Below are positions 1 through 5,984 of a stretch of DNA of 8,262 nt, piece by piece; within the stretch, counting starts at the first letter, position 1; every line of letters begins with the position of its first letter. The notes below the pieces were generated by a model. The model was not told where the DNA came from and made no database searches. It was given only the letters and a program-made list of their open reading frames with translations. Source of the stretch: Candidatus Uhrbacteria bacterium (lineage in GTDB: Bacteria; Patescibacteriota; Patescibacteriia; 2-12-FULL-60-25); NCBI GenBank assembly GCA_009691315.1, contig SICT01000046.1:1-8262 (forward strand). The letters run 5' to 3'. The translations under genes were made by a program, and so were the position numbers.

Positions 1-521
1 TTCACCGCTCCCGTAAAACGCGTGCCTTCGGGAAACAGCAAAACGCTCGCCCGATCTTCGTGTGCTTGCTCCGCGCCACGTCGCATCCTTGCGATATCTT
101 GCGGATCTTTCGACCGATGCACGAAGACACCTCCACTTTCACGTCCCATCCATCCAATCGCCGGTGCACCCGCGAGTTCCGCTTTGATCACCCATCGCGT
201 ATTCGTGAGGCCGACGCGTTTGAGCACGGTGACCATGATGGCGATGTCGAACGCGGAGCGATGATTCGCAATGATGATGGCGGGCGATGTGATCATCTCT
301 GGTAGACGGAAATGTGGCGTGATACGCATGAGCCAACACGACACACGAAAGACAAGATCTCCCCACCGAACCGTTCCATGCGCAATGGACTGACGTCGAT
401 ACGCGAGCGAACGACGGCATACGCGGTGTACCATGTTGCGCAGAAAAAGTTCCGGAAAGGCGACGAGTCCAAAAATCACGCAGAAAAAAACAATCCCGAG
501 AAGAAGTCGGATGCGTTTCAC
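1..521 (-). CDS. PlsC-type 1-acylglycerol-3-phosphate acyltransferase (LPLAT family), N-terminal part, cut by window edge
   Basis: Members of this family transfer an acyl group to lysophosphatidic acid or a related lysophospholipid at the cytoplasmic membrane, in phospholipid synthesis. The 173 residues in the window begin with a basic, hydrophobic membrane segment (about residues 4-22). Three family motifs follow in order: NHRSAFD at 86-92 (the catalytic NHxxxxD), GGVFVHR at 130-136 (GxxFxxR), and FPEGTR at 163-168. The protein therefore runs past the left edge, and roughly the last third of a usual 230-260 residue protein is missing. The GTG start at 521 is chosen because AAAAGGAG lies at 528-535 with a 6-nt spacer and no other start in frame is as well placed. 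A longer-looking ORF starting at 558 is in the wrong frame and lacks the motifs. The composition is GC-rich like the radical SAM gene. The family is clear; the exact acceptor is not, so no symbol is given. Confidence 0.9.
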   Translation of the reverse strand, partial: MKRIRLLLGIVFFCVIFGLVAFPELFLRNMVHRVCRRSLAYRRQSIAHGTVRWGDLVFRVSCWLMRITPHFRLPEMITSPAIIIANHRSAFDIAIMVTVLKRVGLTNTRWVIKAELAGAPAIGWMGRESGGVFVHRSKDPQDIARMRRGAEQAHEDRASVLLFPEGTRFTGAV

Positions 522-527
522 GGTTGA

Positions 528-535
528 CTCCTTTT
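528..535 (-). promoter_or_regulatory. Shine-Dalgarno site that fixes the GTG start at 521
   Basis: AAAAGGAG on the minus strand is followed by six bases and then GTG. This is the best ribosome binding site near the 5' end of the acyltransferase and settles the choice of start. Confidence 0.75.
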
Positions 536-562
536 GAAAGGGCGAAGTTGGGTAGCATGCCC

Positions 563-591
563 TATGTAACAAAAAAAGACGGGAGGGTCAA
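563..591 (-). promoter_or_regulatory. Likely sigma-70-type promoter of the acyltransferase gene
   Basis: On the minus strand TTGACC (plus 586-591) matches the -35 consensus at five of six positions. After a 17-nt spacer comes TACATA (plus 563-568), a weaker -10. Transcription would begin near 556, giving a leader of about 35 nt before the GTG at 521, which includes the strong Shine-Dalgarno site. Confidence 0.45.
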
Positions 592-726
592 AGAAAAAAA
601 ATTATCTGTCATTTAAAAATTAAAACTAAACACTCACCGAGTGATTGCAATTTTTACTATCGAACTCAACGATCAAAGATAACAAGCCAGAATTTACGCT
701 GAAACAACCATTTTTTTCGATAGCAA

Positions 727-750
727 AACACTCATCGATTGATGAGTGTT
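727..750 (-). terminator. Perfect 10-bp hairpin with GATT loop; terminator-like on the minus strand
   Basis: AACACTCATC (727-736) pairs exactly with GATGAGTGTT (741-750) around the loop GATT. Read on the minus strand the stem runs into TTTT followed by GC, which suits an intrinsic terminator. On the plus strand there is no T-run. No recognisable gene lies just upstream on the minus strand, only the tRNA-3'-end-like repeat at 756-784. A second hairpin stands in the same relation to the second repeat copy (5446-5475). Confidence 0.45.
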
Positions 751-755
751 CGGCG

Positions 756-784
756 TGGCAGGGGCTGGTATCGGATGTTAGGAC
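756..784. repeat. 29-nt direct repeat, copy A (tRNA-3'-end-like on the minus strand)
   Basis: This begins TGGCAGGGGCT and ends GTTAGGAC. It matches copy B (5480-5508) at 25 of 29 positions, and the four differences are all transitions. On the minus strand it ends in an AGCCCCTGCCA tail after CCGATA, like a T-loop, acceptor 3' strand and CCA of a tRNA. A complete tRNA cannot be folded here: there is no matching 5' acceptor strand, and the T-stem does not pair. A hairpin lies 5 nt to its left, as with copy B. Confidence 0.7.
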
Positions 785-895
785 TCTGGTCGTGGCTGGA
801 TGAGTGACACGAGGGCGGAAAGAGTTAGAGAATTGGCGGTTTGTAAAACGGTGTGGTAATTTTCCACTGGATGAGCCAATTCAGGCTAAACATCC

Positions 896-902
896 AAGGA
901 GG
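896..902 (+). promoter_or_regulatory. Strong Shine-Dalgarno site that fixes the TTG start at 908
   Basis: AAGGAGG followed by a 5-nt spacer and TTG. The near-perfect site supports the unusual TTG start codon, since no ATG or GTG is placed as well. Confidence 0.75.
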
Positions 903-907
903 AGACC

Positions 908-2050
908 TTGCACACTCTAACGCCCGAACAGGATCTCAAGCTTTACCTGCTCGCCAAGGGTGTCAAGATCGACCCCGAGGCTGAACAAGCGTGGCTCCGC
1001 CAATTCGGCGGCCCCATGACGCTGAATGAGTACGCCTCCACGAGCGGCGTCGCTCTCTACACCGCAGACGGTGTTTGGATCAACGCCCCCTTTCTGGAGG
1101 CGTTCACTCAACAAACCGAGGCACGGCTGGTGTGTGAAGGTAATCAGTTCGCCATCGTCCGTGATTCGTTGACCGTTCCGGTCTCGGTGGTTCCGGTGTC
1201 GGCATACCACCAAGAGACGTACGAAGATGGCGGCCAACGCTTTCCGTACACCAACCTCGGTGTCACTCATACGGATCGTTGTCGTATCTCTCCGGTTGAG
1301 GGGTGCGCGTGGGTATGCACCTTCTGTGATCTTCCGTACGAATTCAAGTACCGCAAGAAGCCCAAGGACGAACTGCGGAATGTCGTCCGGATGGCCAAGA
1401 ACGATCGCCTCGCACCTGCGCGACATGTGTTGATCAGCGGCGGTACGCCCAAGCCGGAAGACGAGGCGTGGATCGATGAAATCTACGCCCACATCGCCGA
1501 ACATGCGGCTATGCCGGTCGACGTGATGATGCCGGCGAGGAAGGATATGGGCTACCCGGCGTGGCTCAAGTCCGTCGGCGTCAACATGCTGTCCATCAAT
1601 CTCGAGGTATTCGATCGTGAGCGGGCTAGGAAGATTACTCCCAACAAGCTCAAGCTGCTCGGCCTCGACCACTACCTCAATTACATCGAGGTTGCGGTCA
1701 AAGCCTTTGGAGTCGGTTTCGTTCAATCACTCATCGTCTTCGGGAGTGCCATCGAACCCATCGAAAGCACGCTCGAAGGCGTACGCGAACTCGCACGGCG
1801 AGGCTGTATGCCGGTTCTGAGTCCGTTCCGGCCGGATCCGGTGACGCCTCTCGGTAAGAAGGGATCGCCCCCCGCGAGCCATGAAGAAATGGTGCGCGTT
1901 TACGGGGAGTCTCTCGAAATCTGCGCCCGTTCCGGTACCGGTGTAAAGGTCGGGCCTCGATGCATCCCGTGCCAACACAACACCGTCGCATTTCCGGACG
2001 GCAGCTCATTCTACGTTCCGTTGGACGGAGACCTGACGCGACCGGTATGA
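908..2050 (+). CDS. Radical SAM enzyme of unknown reaction
   Basis: This 380-residue protein should cleave S-adenosylmethionine with a [4Fe-4S] cluster to start a radical reaction. The cluster motif is CAWVCTFC (Cys133, Cys137, Cys140), the CX3CX2C signature followed by DLPY. After it come a GGTPKPEDE segment (the usual SAM-binding GGE/GGxP region), DVMMPARKDM, SINLEVFDRERARK and SPFRPDPVTPLG. This order resembles the barrel of biotin/lipoyl-synthase-like radical SAM proteins. The first ~125 residues before the cluster motif are not a domain I recognise. The C-terminus carries another CxxC (Cys352 and Cys355, in GPRCIPCQHN), which could hold an auxiliary cluster or zinc. It is the first gene of an operon: the PyrB-like gene starts 7 nt after its stop. 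It is GC-rich, unlike the genes after it. The family is certain; substrate and product are unknown. Confidence 0.9.
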   Translation: MHTLTPEQDLKLYLLAKGVKIDPEAEQAWLRQFGGPMTLNEYASTSGVALYTADGVWINAPFLEAFTQQTEARLVCEGNQFAIVRDSLTVPVSVVPVSAYHQETYEDGGQRFPYTNLGVTHTDRCRISPVEGCAWVCTFCDLPYEFKYRKKPKDELRNVVRMAKNDRLAPARHVLISGGTPKPEDEAWIDEIYAHIAEHAAMPVDVMMPARKDMGYPAWLKSVGVNMLSINLEVFDRERARKITPNKLKLLGLDHYLNYIEVAVKAFGVGFVQSLIVFGSAIEPIESTLEGVRELARRGCMPVLSPFRPDPVTPLGKKGSPPASHEEMVRVYGESLEICARSGTGVKVGPRCIPCQHNTVAFPDGSSFYVPLDGDLTRPV

Positions 2051-2057
2051 TGCGTTC

Positions 2058-2975
2058 ATGCGTCATCTTCTCAGCATCAACGACCTTCATCGGGAAGAGG
2101 TCGAGGAGATCATCCAGCGGGCAAACCGCTACCTTGAGGGGCCGCTCCCGCACCGGCCTCTCTTTTCTTTTATTCTGGCAACGTTTTTCTTTGAAGCGTC
2201 TACGAGAACCAGACTGGGTTTTGAGGCCGCCGCATATCGTTTAGGCGGACAAATGATTGGCTTAAGTGAAACAAAGAGCAAGGAAAGCATGAGTGCTTCT
2301 GAAAGCTTGGAAGACACCGTACGCGTTGTCCAAGATTATTCAGATGTGATTTGTCTGCGCCATCCGGATGAAGATGTTTTTTTCAAGTTAAAGGACTCGT
2401 GTTTGGTTCCACTCATCAATGCTGGCAACGGAGCAGATGAACACCCTACGCAAGCGCTGACTGATCTGTTTACTATTCGACAGCAGCTAGGTCGCTTAGA
2501 TGATCTTGATATTGCGATTGTTGGTGATTTACGTCACATGCGTACGGTGCATTCCCTGGTACTCGCCTTGTCAAAATATCAGAATATCCGACTCAGATTG
2601 ATCTCACCTGAATCACTAAAGATTCCAGAACGATATAAAGCCGGATTAACGGCATCCGGGTCTCAAATTCGTGAAACGGAAGAAATGGATCTATCAGGAG
2701 CGGATGTAGTTTATATGACAGGCTTCGCTCCTAAAACTCCCGTCGGATTTTTTGACGATGCTACCCGCAGTGCATACCAGCTTCGCGCCGATGTGGCGCG
2801 TAATCTTGATCCAGCTTCGATCATTTTATGCCCGCTGCCGCGTGTCGATGAAATCACGTTTGATGTCGATACGCTTGATCAAGCTAAATACTTCCAACAG
2901 AGTAAGAATGGTTTATACGTTCGAATGGCAGTTTTAGATTTCTTGCTCTATAATCGTACCCATGTTGCATCCTGA
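2058..2975 (+). CDS. Aspartate carbamoyltransferase (PyrB) homologue with altered acceptor site
   Basis: The 305 residues align with E. coli PyrB almost end to end and at its usual length. Kept are FFEASTRTR (STRTR at 48-52, carbamoyl-phosphate loop), RH at 101-102 (E. coli R105), HPTQ at 129-132, R162 in GDLRHMRTVHSL (E. coli R167), PLPRVDEI at 259-266 and a YFQQ C-terminal region. Changed are the aspartate contacts: YMTRVQ is here YMTGFA (R229 to G222, Q231 to A224). In an ungapped 80s loop, K84 becomes A80 and S80 becomes E76. His265 next to PLP is Cys258. Known family chemistry is N-carbamoylation, and the kept residues say carbamoyl phosphate is still bound. I infer an acceptor other than aspartate, or a weak enzyme. 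No regulatory PyrI is present. The start follows the radical SAM stop by 7 nt without a clear RBS, so translation is probably coupled. Plain PyrB remains possible, hence no symbol. Confidence 0.88.
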   Translation: MRHLLSINDLHREEVEEIIQRANRYLEGPLPHRPLFSFILATFFFEASTRTRLGFEAAAYRLGGQMIGLSETKSKESMSASESLEDTVRVVQDYSDVICLRHPDEDVFFKLKDSCLVPLINAGNGADEHPTQALTDLFTIRQQLGRLDDLDIAIVGDLRHMRTVHSLVLALSKYQNIRLRLISPESLKIPERYKAGLTASGSQIRETEEMDLSGADVVYMTGFAPKTPVGFFDDATRSAYQLRADVARNLDPASIILCPLPRVDEITFDVDTLDQAKYFQQSKNGLYVRMAVLDFLLYNRTHVAS

Positions 2976-3786
2976 TCTCGTCAAATACTTCCCAGGACCC
3001 CCCCCAACAAAGATTGCGAAGATTGAGCTTACGTATAAAAAACCGATTGATGAATCGGTCGTTCTACGCCTCGTGGATGCTCTCCATTCTTTTTTGAAAA
3101 AGGCCGAAGTAATTCGCATCAACTCATTGATCGTTGGACTTTCTGGCGGAATTGATTCAGCCGTTTCTTGTGCGCTTTTAAAACAGGCTTTTGGATCGAG
3201 TGCGAAATGCATTATTGTTGAATTTGATCAGGTCGATCAGTATTCACAGGACACTTTGTTCAGCATCGAACTGGCCAAGAAGATCGGCATCGAATATGAG
3301 GTCGTTAATGCGTATGCGCTTTATCAGGCGCATTTGAATCTATTCGAACAAAATACGCTCGTAAGCAAGATGCATCTGCGATCCCGACTTGTCAGGAATA
3401 TCGTTTTTCAGTTTGCTGAGAATGTCTCTGCAATGGTTATCGATACCACAGATAAAAGCGAGGACATTCTAAAAATGTATGAGGAGTCTTTCAAGGGGCA
3501 TATCGCCCCACTCACGGAATTTTACAAATCAGAGCTCTACGACATGGTAGATTATTTTGGGCTTCCGGAGCTGAAAGCGAAAGATTCTGGTTGTCCAGAT
3601 CTGTTTGATTTTGATGCGTATGGTTTGGATTGGGAAACGCTAGATCCAATACTGCACCTGCTTGTAGAAAAGGGTCTTTCACCGAATGAAATTGAAAAAG
3701 CACACGGTATCGATCTTGGTTGGCTTCAGAGCTTGCAAAGAAGAATCACCACCCAACCATTGCGAACGACGACCGCTCGTTTATAA
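2962..3786 (+). CDS. NAD-synthetase-like (NadE family) ATP-pyrophosphatase / amide synthase
   Basis: NadE adenylates the carboxylate of deamido-NAD and replaces AMP with ammonia. This 274-residue homologue has the PP-loop SGGIDS at 61-66, the equivalent of the GTxNxSE region as TTDKSE at 162-167 (Asn replaced by Asp), and APLTEFYKSELYDM, which matches the NadE segment APIADLYKTQVREL. The downstream NadE signature PSADLWPGQTDE is eroded to DSGCPDLFDFDA, although GLDWETLD still aligns with GLSYEELD. There is no glutaminase domain, so ammonia would be free or supplied by a partner. The ATG start lies inside the end of the PyrB-like gene (14-nt overlap), a sign of coupled translation. The 3' end overlaps the convergent ATP-grasp gene by 6 nt. 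The changed motifs suggest that the acid it amidates, or otherwise activates, is not deamido-NAD. Genuine but divergent NadE is the alternative. Confidence 0.82.
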   Translation: MLHPDLVKYFPGPPPTKIAKIELTYKKPIDESVVLRLVDALHSFLKKAEVIRINSLIVGLSGGIDSAVSCALLKQAFGSSAKCIIVEFDQVDQYSQDTLFSIELAKKIGIEYEVVNAYALYQAHLNLFEQNTLVSKMHLRSRLVRNIVFQFAENVSAMVIDTTDKSEDILKMYEESFKGHIAPLTEFYKSELYDMVDYFGLPELKAKDSGCPDLFDFDAYGLDWETLDPILHLLVEKGLSPNEIEKAHGIDLGWLQSLQRRITTQPLRTTTARL

Positions 3787-5202
3787 GAGGTTCGCCGCAA
3801 TCAATTCGCTCACACGTTTATTTACTTGCTCCAAAACGCGCTCCCGTTCTACATCCGTCGCCACGACGTATCCCACATACCCGTCAATTAAAATTGACCG
3901 GGGTGCATAAAATATCGCTTCATATCTTGAAGGCGCGTGTTGGAACGTATTCGGCAGATCACCTATCTGGAAATCTTGGGTAATCCGTTGACCAGCTTCA
4001 TGAGGTTTGATTTTTGAATGCGCCCAGCAACCCTGATATTGGATATCCTCTTCTTTCCAGTCTATGTGTACTTTTTTATTTAGCGCGCACTCCAATTCGT
4101 AATCCGTGAGCTGTACGTCACGCGTCTGTAAGGCGAGAAGATTACAGGCATACCCTCCCTGCCTTCGTGGATTCAGGTCAACGGTGACGATGTCTCCACT
4201 TTGATTTATCAGGAAGTCACAGCCGAATAAACCACGGAAGCCTTGGCGCGAAAGATGGCTGCCAATCTTTTCTGTAACATCACGAATGACGGCTCGATGT
4301 TTTTCGGACGCGATAGAGGGATAGACGTTGCCAAGATAACGATTCCCTCGAAGTATCTGGTCGCTAATCGTGAGGATGTTCGTTTTATCAATATCAGAAA
4401 CGAATGCGCTGACATTCGGAGCAAGAACCATTTTTTCAAAAATATGAGCGACAAGAAATGGGCCTGCGGTATTTACGTCACGCAAGCGTCCTAAAAATGA
4501 CTCGAGCATCTCTTTGCTATATATGAGACCGCTTTCATTTCCGCCGGAAGAATATGACGCCGAAATATAGCAAGGCAGTATCGTATCCGTTTGAGCGAGG
4601 AGTTCATCACGCGTGGCAAATACTTGCGCTCTATTCCTTGGGAGATCGAGCTCCTGAAAAAGAAGGTATTGAGCGATTTTATCATCAAACCGTTTCGCTA
4701 CCTTGCTGTCAGGCCCGAGAATGAAAATGCGTGGATCATTGGTTTCGAGAAAAGCTGTTGTAAATGGATAGATATACGCACGCTCTTGCTTACGAAGTAA
4801 TCCCTGAATAATTTCTTGCACGAGATCAGAAGCTAAGAACTCTCGGTTCAAGTCTTCGTATTCTTGTAGGTAGATGATCTGCTCCTTTAGAGCCGTTTCG
4901 ATTTTTTTCGCACGTCCGTTTAGAACGATAAAATTATCCTTCATGAAGGATGGCCCCGGATGAGCGCTGTAGATGAAAATTGGTTTCCATACCCCTCCAA
5001 ACTTTTTCTCCAGCGAACGAGTCATGCTTTGATTCGCCACATCAAATCTTGGCCCCAGCAATGAGAAAAAGTAATTCGTTTCGTTGGTATAGATGTCTGG
5101 GTCTAGATGAAAGTCCGTAGTAGTTGTTTCAGGCATATTTGAATTTGGCAGCATAAAATCTGCGTTAGTGTAGCGCTGAATGCAACACATAGCCAGATTC
5201 AC
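3781..5202 (-). CDS. ATP-grasp domain protein (putative carboxylate-amine/thiol ligase)
   Basis: ATP-grasp ligases activate a carboxylate as acylphosphate and join it to an amine or other nucleophile. The 473-residue protein has a long N-terminal part of unknown type (about 1-160). A nucleotide-fold stretch with ILGPDSKVAKRFDDK and an ATP-grasp core follow. The core ends with CDFLINQSGDIVTVDLNPR, where D342 and N344 of VDLNPR are the expected metal and ATP residues and R346 the likely catalytic arginine. About 125 residues follow the core. I do not recognise the subfamily or substrate. The GTG start at 5202 has only a weak GGGAAG site about 9 nt upstream. ATG at 5190 or at about 5166 would remove 4 or 12 residues and cannot be excluded. 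It is transcribed toward the NadE-like gene and ends inside it. It lies within the same repeat-bounded block, so a shared pathway is plausible. Confidence 0.82.
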   Translation of the reverse strand: MNLAMCCIQRYTNADFMLPNSNMPETTTTDFHLDPDIYTNETNYFFSLLGPRFDVANQSMTRSLEKKFGGVWKPIFIYSAHPGPSFMKDNFIVLNGRAKKIETALKEQIIYLQEYEDLNREFLASDLVQEIIQGLLRKQERAYIYPFTTAFLETNDPRIFILGPDSKVAKRFDDKIAQYLLFQELDLPRNRAQVFATRDELLAQTDTILPCYISASYSSGGNESGLIYSKEMLESFLGRLRDVNTAGPFLVAHIFEKMVLAPNVSAFVSDIDKTNILTISDQILRGNRYLGNVYPSIASEKHRAVIRDVTEKIGSHLSRQGFRGLFGCDFLINQSGDIVTVDLNPRRQGGYACNLLALQTRDVQLTDYELECALNKKVHIDWKEEDIQYQGCWAHSKIKPHEAGQRITQDFQIGDLPNTFQHAPSRYEAIFYAPRSILIDGYVGYVVATDVERERVLEQVNKRVSELIAANLL

Positions 5203-5246
5203 TTTGAAAACTTCCCGTAAAATGGTTAAGCTGATCCATATGAAAT

Positions 5247-5477
5247 ATGAAAGAACCTGGTAAATTCGATACAGAAGTAGCCTACGCGATAAGAAATCTT
5301 CTCACACTCAAAGGCCAAATCAATGACCAACCCAGAAAGTTAGCTTGGTTCACTACAGAATTTGGTATTCGAACGTCCTGTCTTCCTAGAATTACACCAA
5401 AACATATTCCATTTGTCATTCGCTTTTGTGAGGCGACGGATAAACAAAATAGCCTCGTATTTACGAGACTATTTTAA
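5247..5477 (+). CDS. Doubtful small protein, 76 residues, no recognised domain
   Basis: The ORF starts with ATG 45 nt from the divergent ATP-grasp gene and has no clear Shine-Dalgarno site. The first ~65 residues (for example KFDTEVAYAIRNLLTLKG) have a plausible soluble composition, but I recognise no family. The last nine residues, NSLVFTRLF, are encoded by the right-hand hairpin at 5446-5475, and the TAA stop sits at its foot. That is unusual for an intact gene and suggests a remnant whose true 3' end was replaced, or a chance ORF. Read it as a candidate only. Confidence 0.3.
   Translation: MKEPGKFDTEVAYAIRNLLTLKGQINDQPRKLAWFTTEFGIRTSCLPRITPKHIPFVIRFCEATDKQNSLVFTRLF
5446..5475. terminator. 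Bidirectional intrinsic terminator hairpin
   Basis: The left arm at 5446-5459 and the right arm at 5462-5475 pair over 14 positions with a single C-A mismatch (5453/5468). AAAA lies on one foot and TTTT on the other, so either strand yields a U-tract. It can stop transcription of the minus-strand membrane-protein gene that ends at 5520 and of anything coming rightward from 5247. It sits 4 nt from repeat copy B, the same arrangement as the 727-750 hairpin beside copy A. Confidence 0.6.
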
Positions 5478-5479
5478 TA

Positions 5480-5508
5480 TGGCAGGGGCTAGTATCGAAC
5501 GTTAGAAC
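5480..5508. repeat. 29-nt direct repeat, copy B (tRNA-3'-end-like on the minus strand)
   Basis: The sequence starts TGGCAGGGGCT and ends GTTAGAAC, in the same orientation as copy A at 756-784 and 25/29 identical. On the minus strand it contains GTTCGATAC, the canonical T-loop pattern GTTCRANNC, then TAGCCCCTGCCA. The 5' half of the T-stem (TAACG) does not pair with the 3' half (CTAGC), and there is no 5' acceptor strand, so it is a fragment or mimic and not a tRNA gene. It lies 11 nt past the stop of the membrane-protein gene at 5520. Confidence 0.7.
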
Positions 5509-5519
5509 CGCAGTCACTT

Positions 5520-5984
5520 CTACCTAACCTCCCCTTGTTCGTCCTTGCGGTCAACGACGGCATACCAAGAGGTGCACATGCCTACAAGAGCCAGTATGAA
5601 CGCATTCCCCATATCTGGTCCTTTGACACCAATATAATCACCCACACATTCGCGCCCGTCTCTCGTCTGTACTTCTTGTGTACACACAGTATGATGACTA
5701 GCCGTGGCGGATAAATAGGCGCCCACGAAACACATTCCAGCTAGTATCCCGAAAATACACCGATTCAGCCGATCATTAGCCGTTTTATCGGCAGCCCATT
5801 CCTTCCCGAAGTATCCAAGGCTTAGCCATAGCAAGACTGGGAGTATAATTATGTATGCTGTACGGCCAATCATTCCGTATGGTCCCATGGGGCCCCATAA
5901 AAGAAGAATGAGGGTAAAGATTCCCGTAATCAACTTCTTGTTACTTGAACTCAGACCGGTTTTGCTATCATTAGAATGAATCAT
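5520..5984 (-). CDS. Small integral membrane protein, four predicted membrane segments
   Basis: This 154-residue protein is of unrecognised family. A short polar N-terminus of about 16 residues is followed by hydrophobic segments near 18-36, 42-60, 76-95 and 127-144. The first is rich in Gly and Pro (LLLWGPMGPYG). Between the third and fourth lies a polar loop with two cysteines (CTQEVQTRDGREC) that could form a disulphide outside the membrane. The C-terminus is charged (DRKDEQGEVR). The ATG start has no Shine-Dalgarno site. The gene ends just before repeat B and a bidirectional terminator, so its transcript has a defined 3' end. It is separated from the next membrane-protein gene by 173 nt and probably has its own promoter. 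Function is unknown. Confidence 0.7.
   Translation of the reverse strand: MIHSNDSKTGLSSSNKKLITGIFTLILLLWGPMGPYGMIGRTAYIIILPVLLWLSLGYFGKEWAADKTANDRLNRCIFGILAGMCFVGAYLSATASHHTVCTQEVQTRDGRECVGDYIGVKGPDMGNAFILALVGMCTSWYAVVDRKDEQGEVR

Larger units (their letters stand above)
522..907. other. 386-nt intergenic region between divergent genes
   Basis: No convincing gene lies here. From left to right it holds the acyltransferase RBS and promoter (528-591), an AT-rich stretch (about 592-720), and a small 5-bp hairpin CACTC-ACC-GAGTG (631-643). A perfect 10-bp hairpin (727-750), the first copy of a 29-nt repeat (756-784) and the leader of the radical SAM operon (785-907) follow. The 9-mer CTGGATGAG occurs twice in that leader (796-804 and 867-875), which may or may not be regulatory. 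A weak promoter could lie at TTGGCG (833-838) with TAATTT (857-862). Confidence 0.6.

Noticed and set aside
139..558. Longer ATG-started minus-strand ORF of 139 codons over the acyltransferase
   Set aside because: Its product is His/Arg-rich with no motif. The other minus frame from GTG 521 carries all three PlsC motifs and a strong Shine-Dalgarno site.
727..784. Integron attC site, since GTTAGRAC resembles the R' box
   Set aside because: The last position of GTTRRRY does not fit. No inverted R''/L'' partner lies to the left of either hairpin, and no integrase is in the window.
756..850. A complete tRNA gene on the minus strand at either repeat copy
   Set aside because: The T-loop, acceptor tail and CCA look right, but the T-stem does not pair. 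No matching 5' acceptor strand, D-arm or anticodon arm can be found within 100 nt.
917..1726. Long minus-strand ORF opposite the radical SAM gene
   Set aside because: It is an antisense shadow in GC-rich DNA. The plus strand has the CX3CX2C motif, the RBS and operon spacing.
4243..4800. Plus-strand ORFs inside the ATP-grasp gene
   Set aside because: Short antisense frames without motifs or ribosome sites, opposite a well-supported 473-residue protein.
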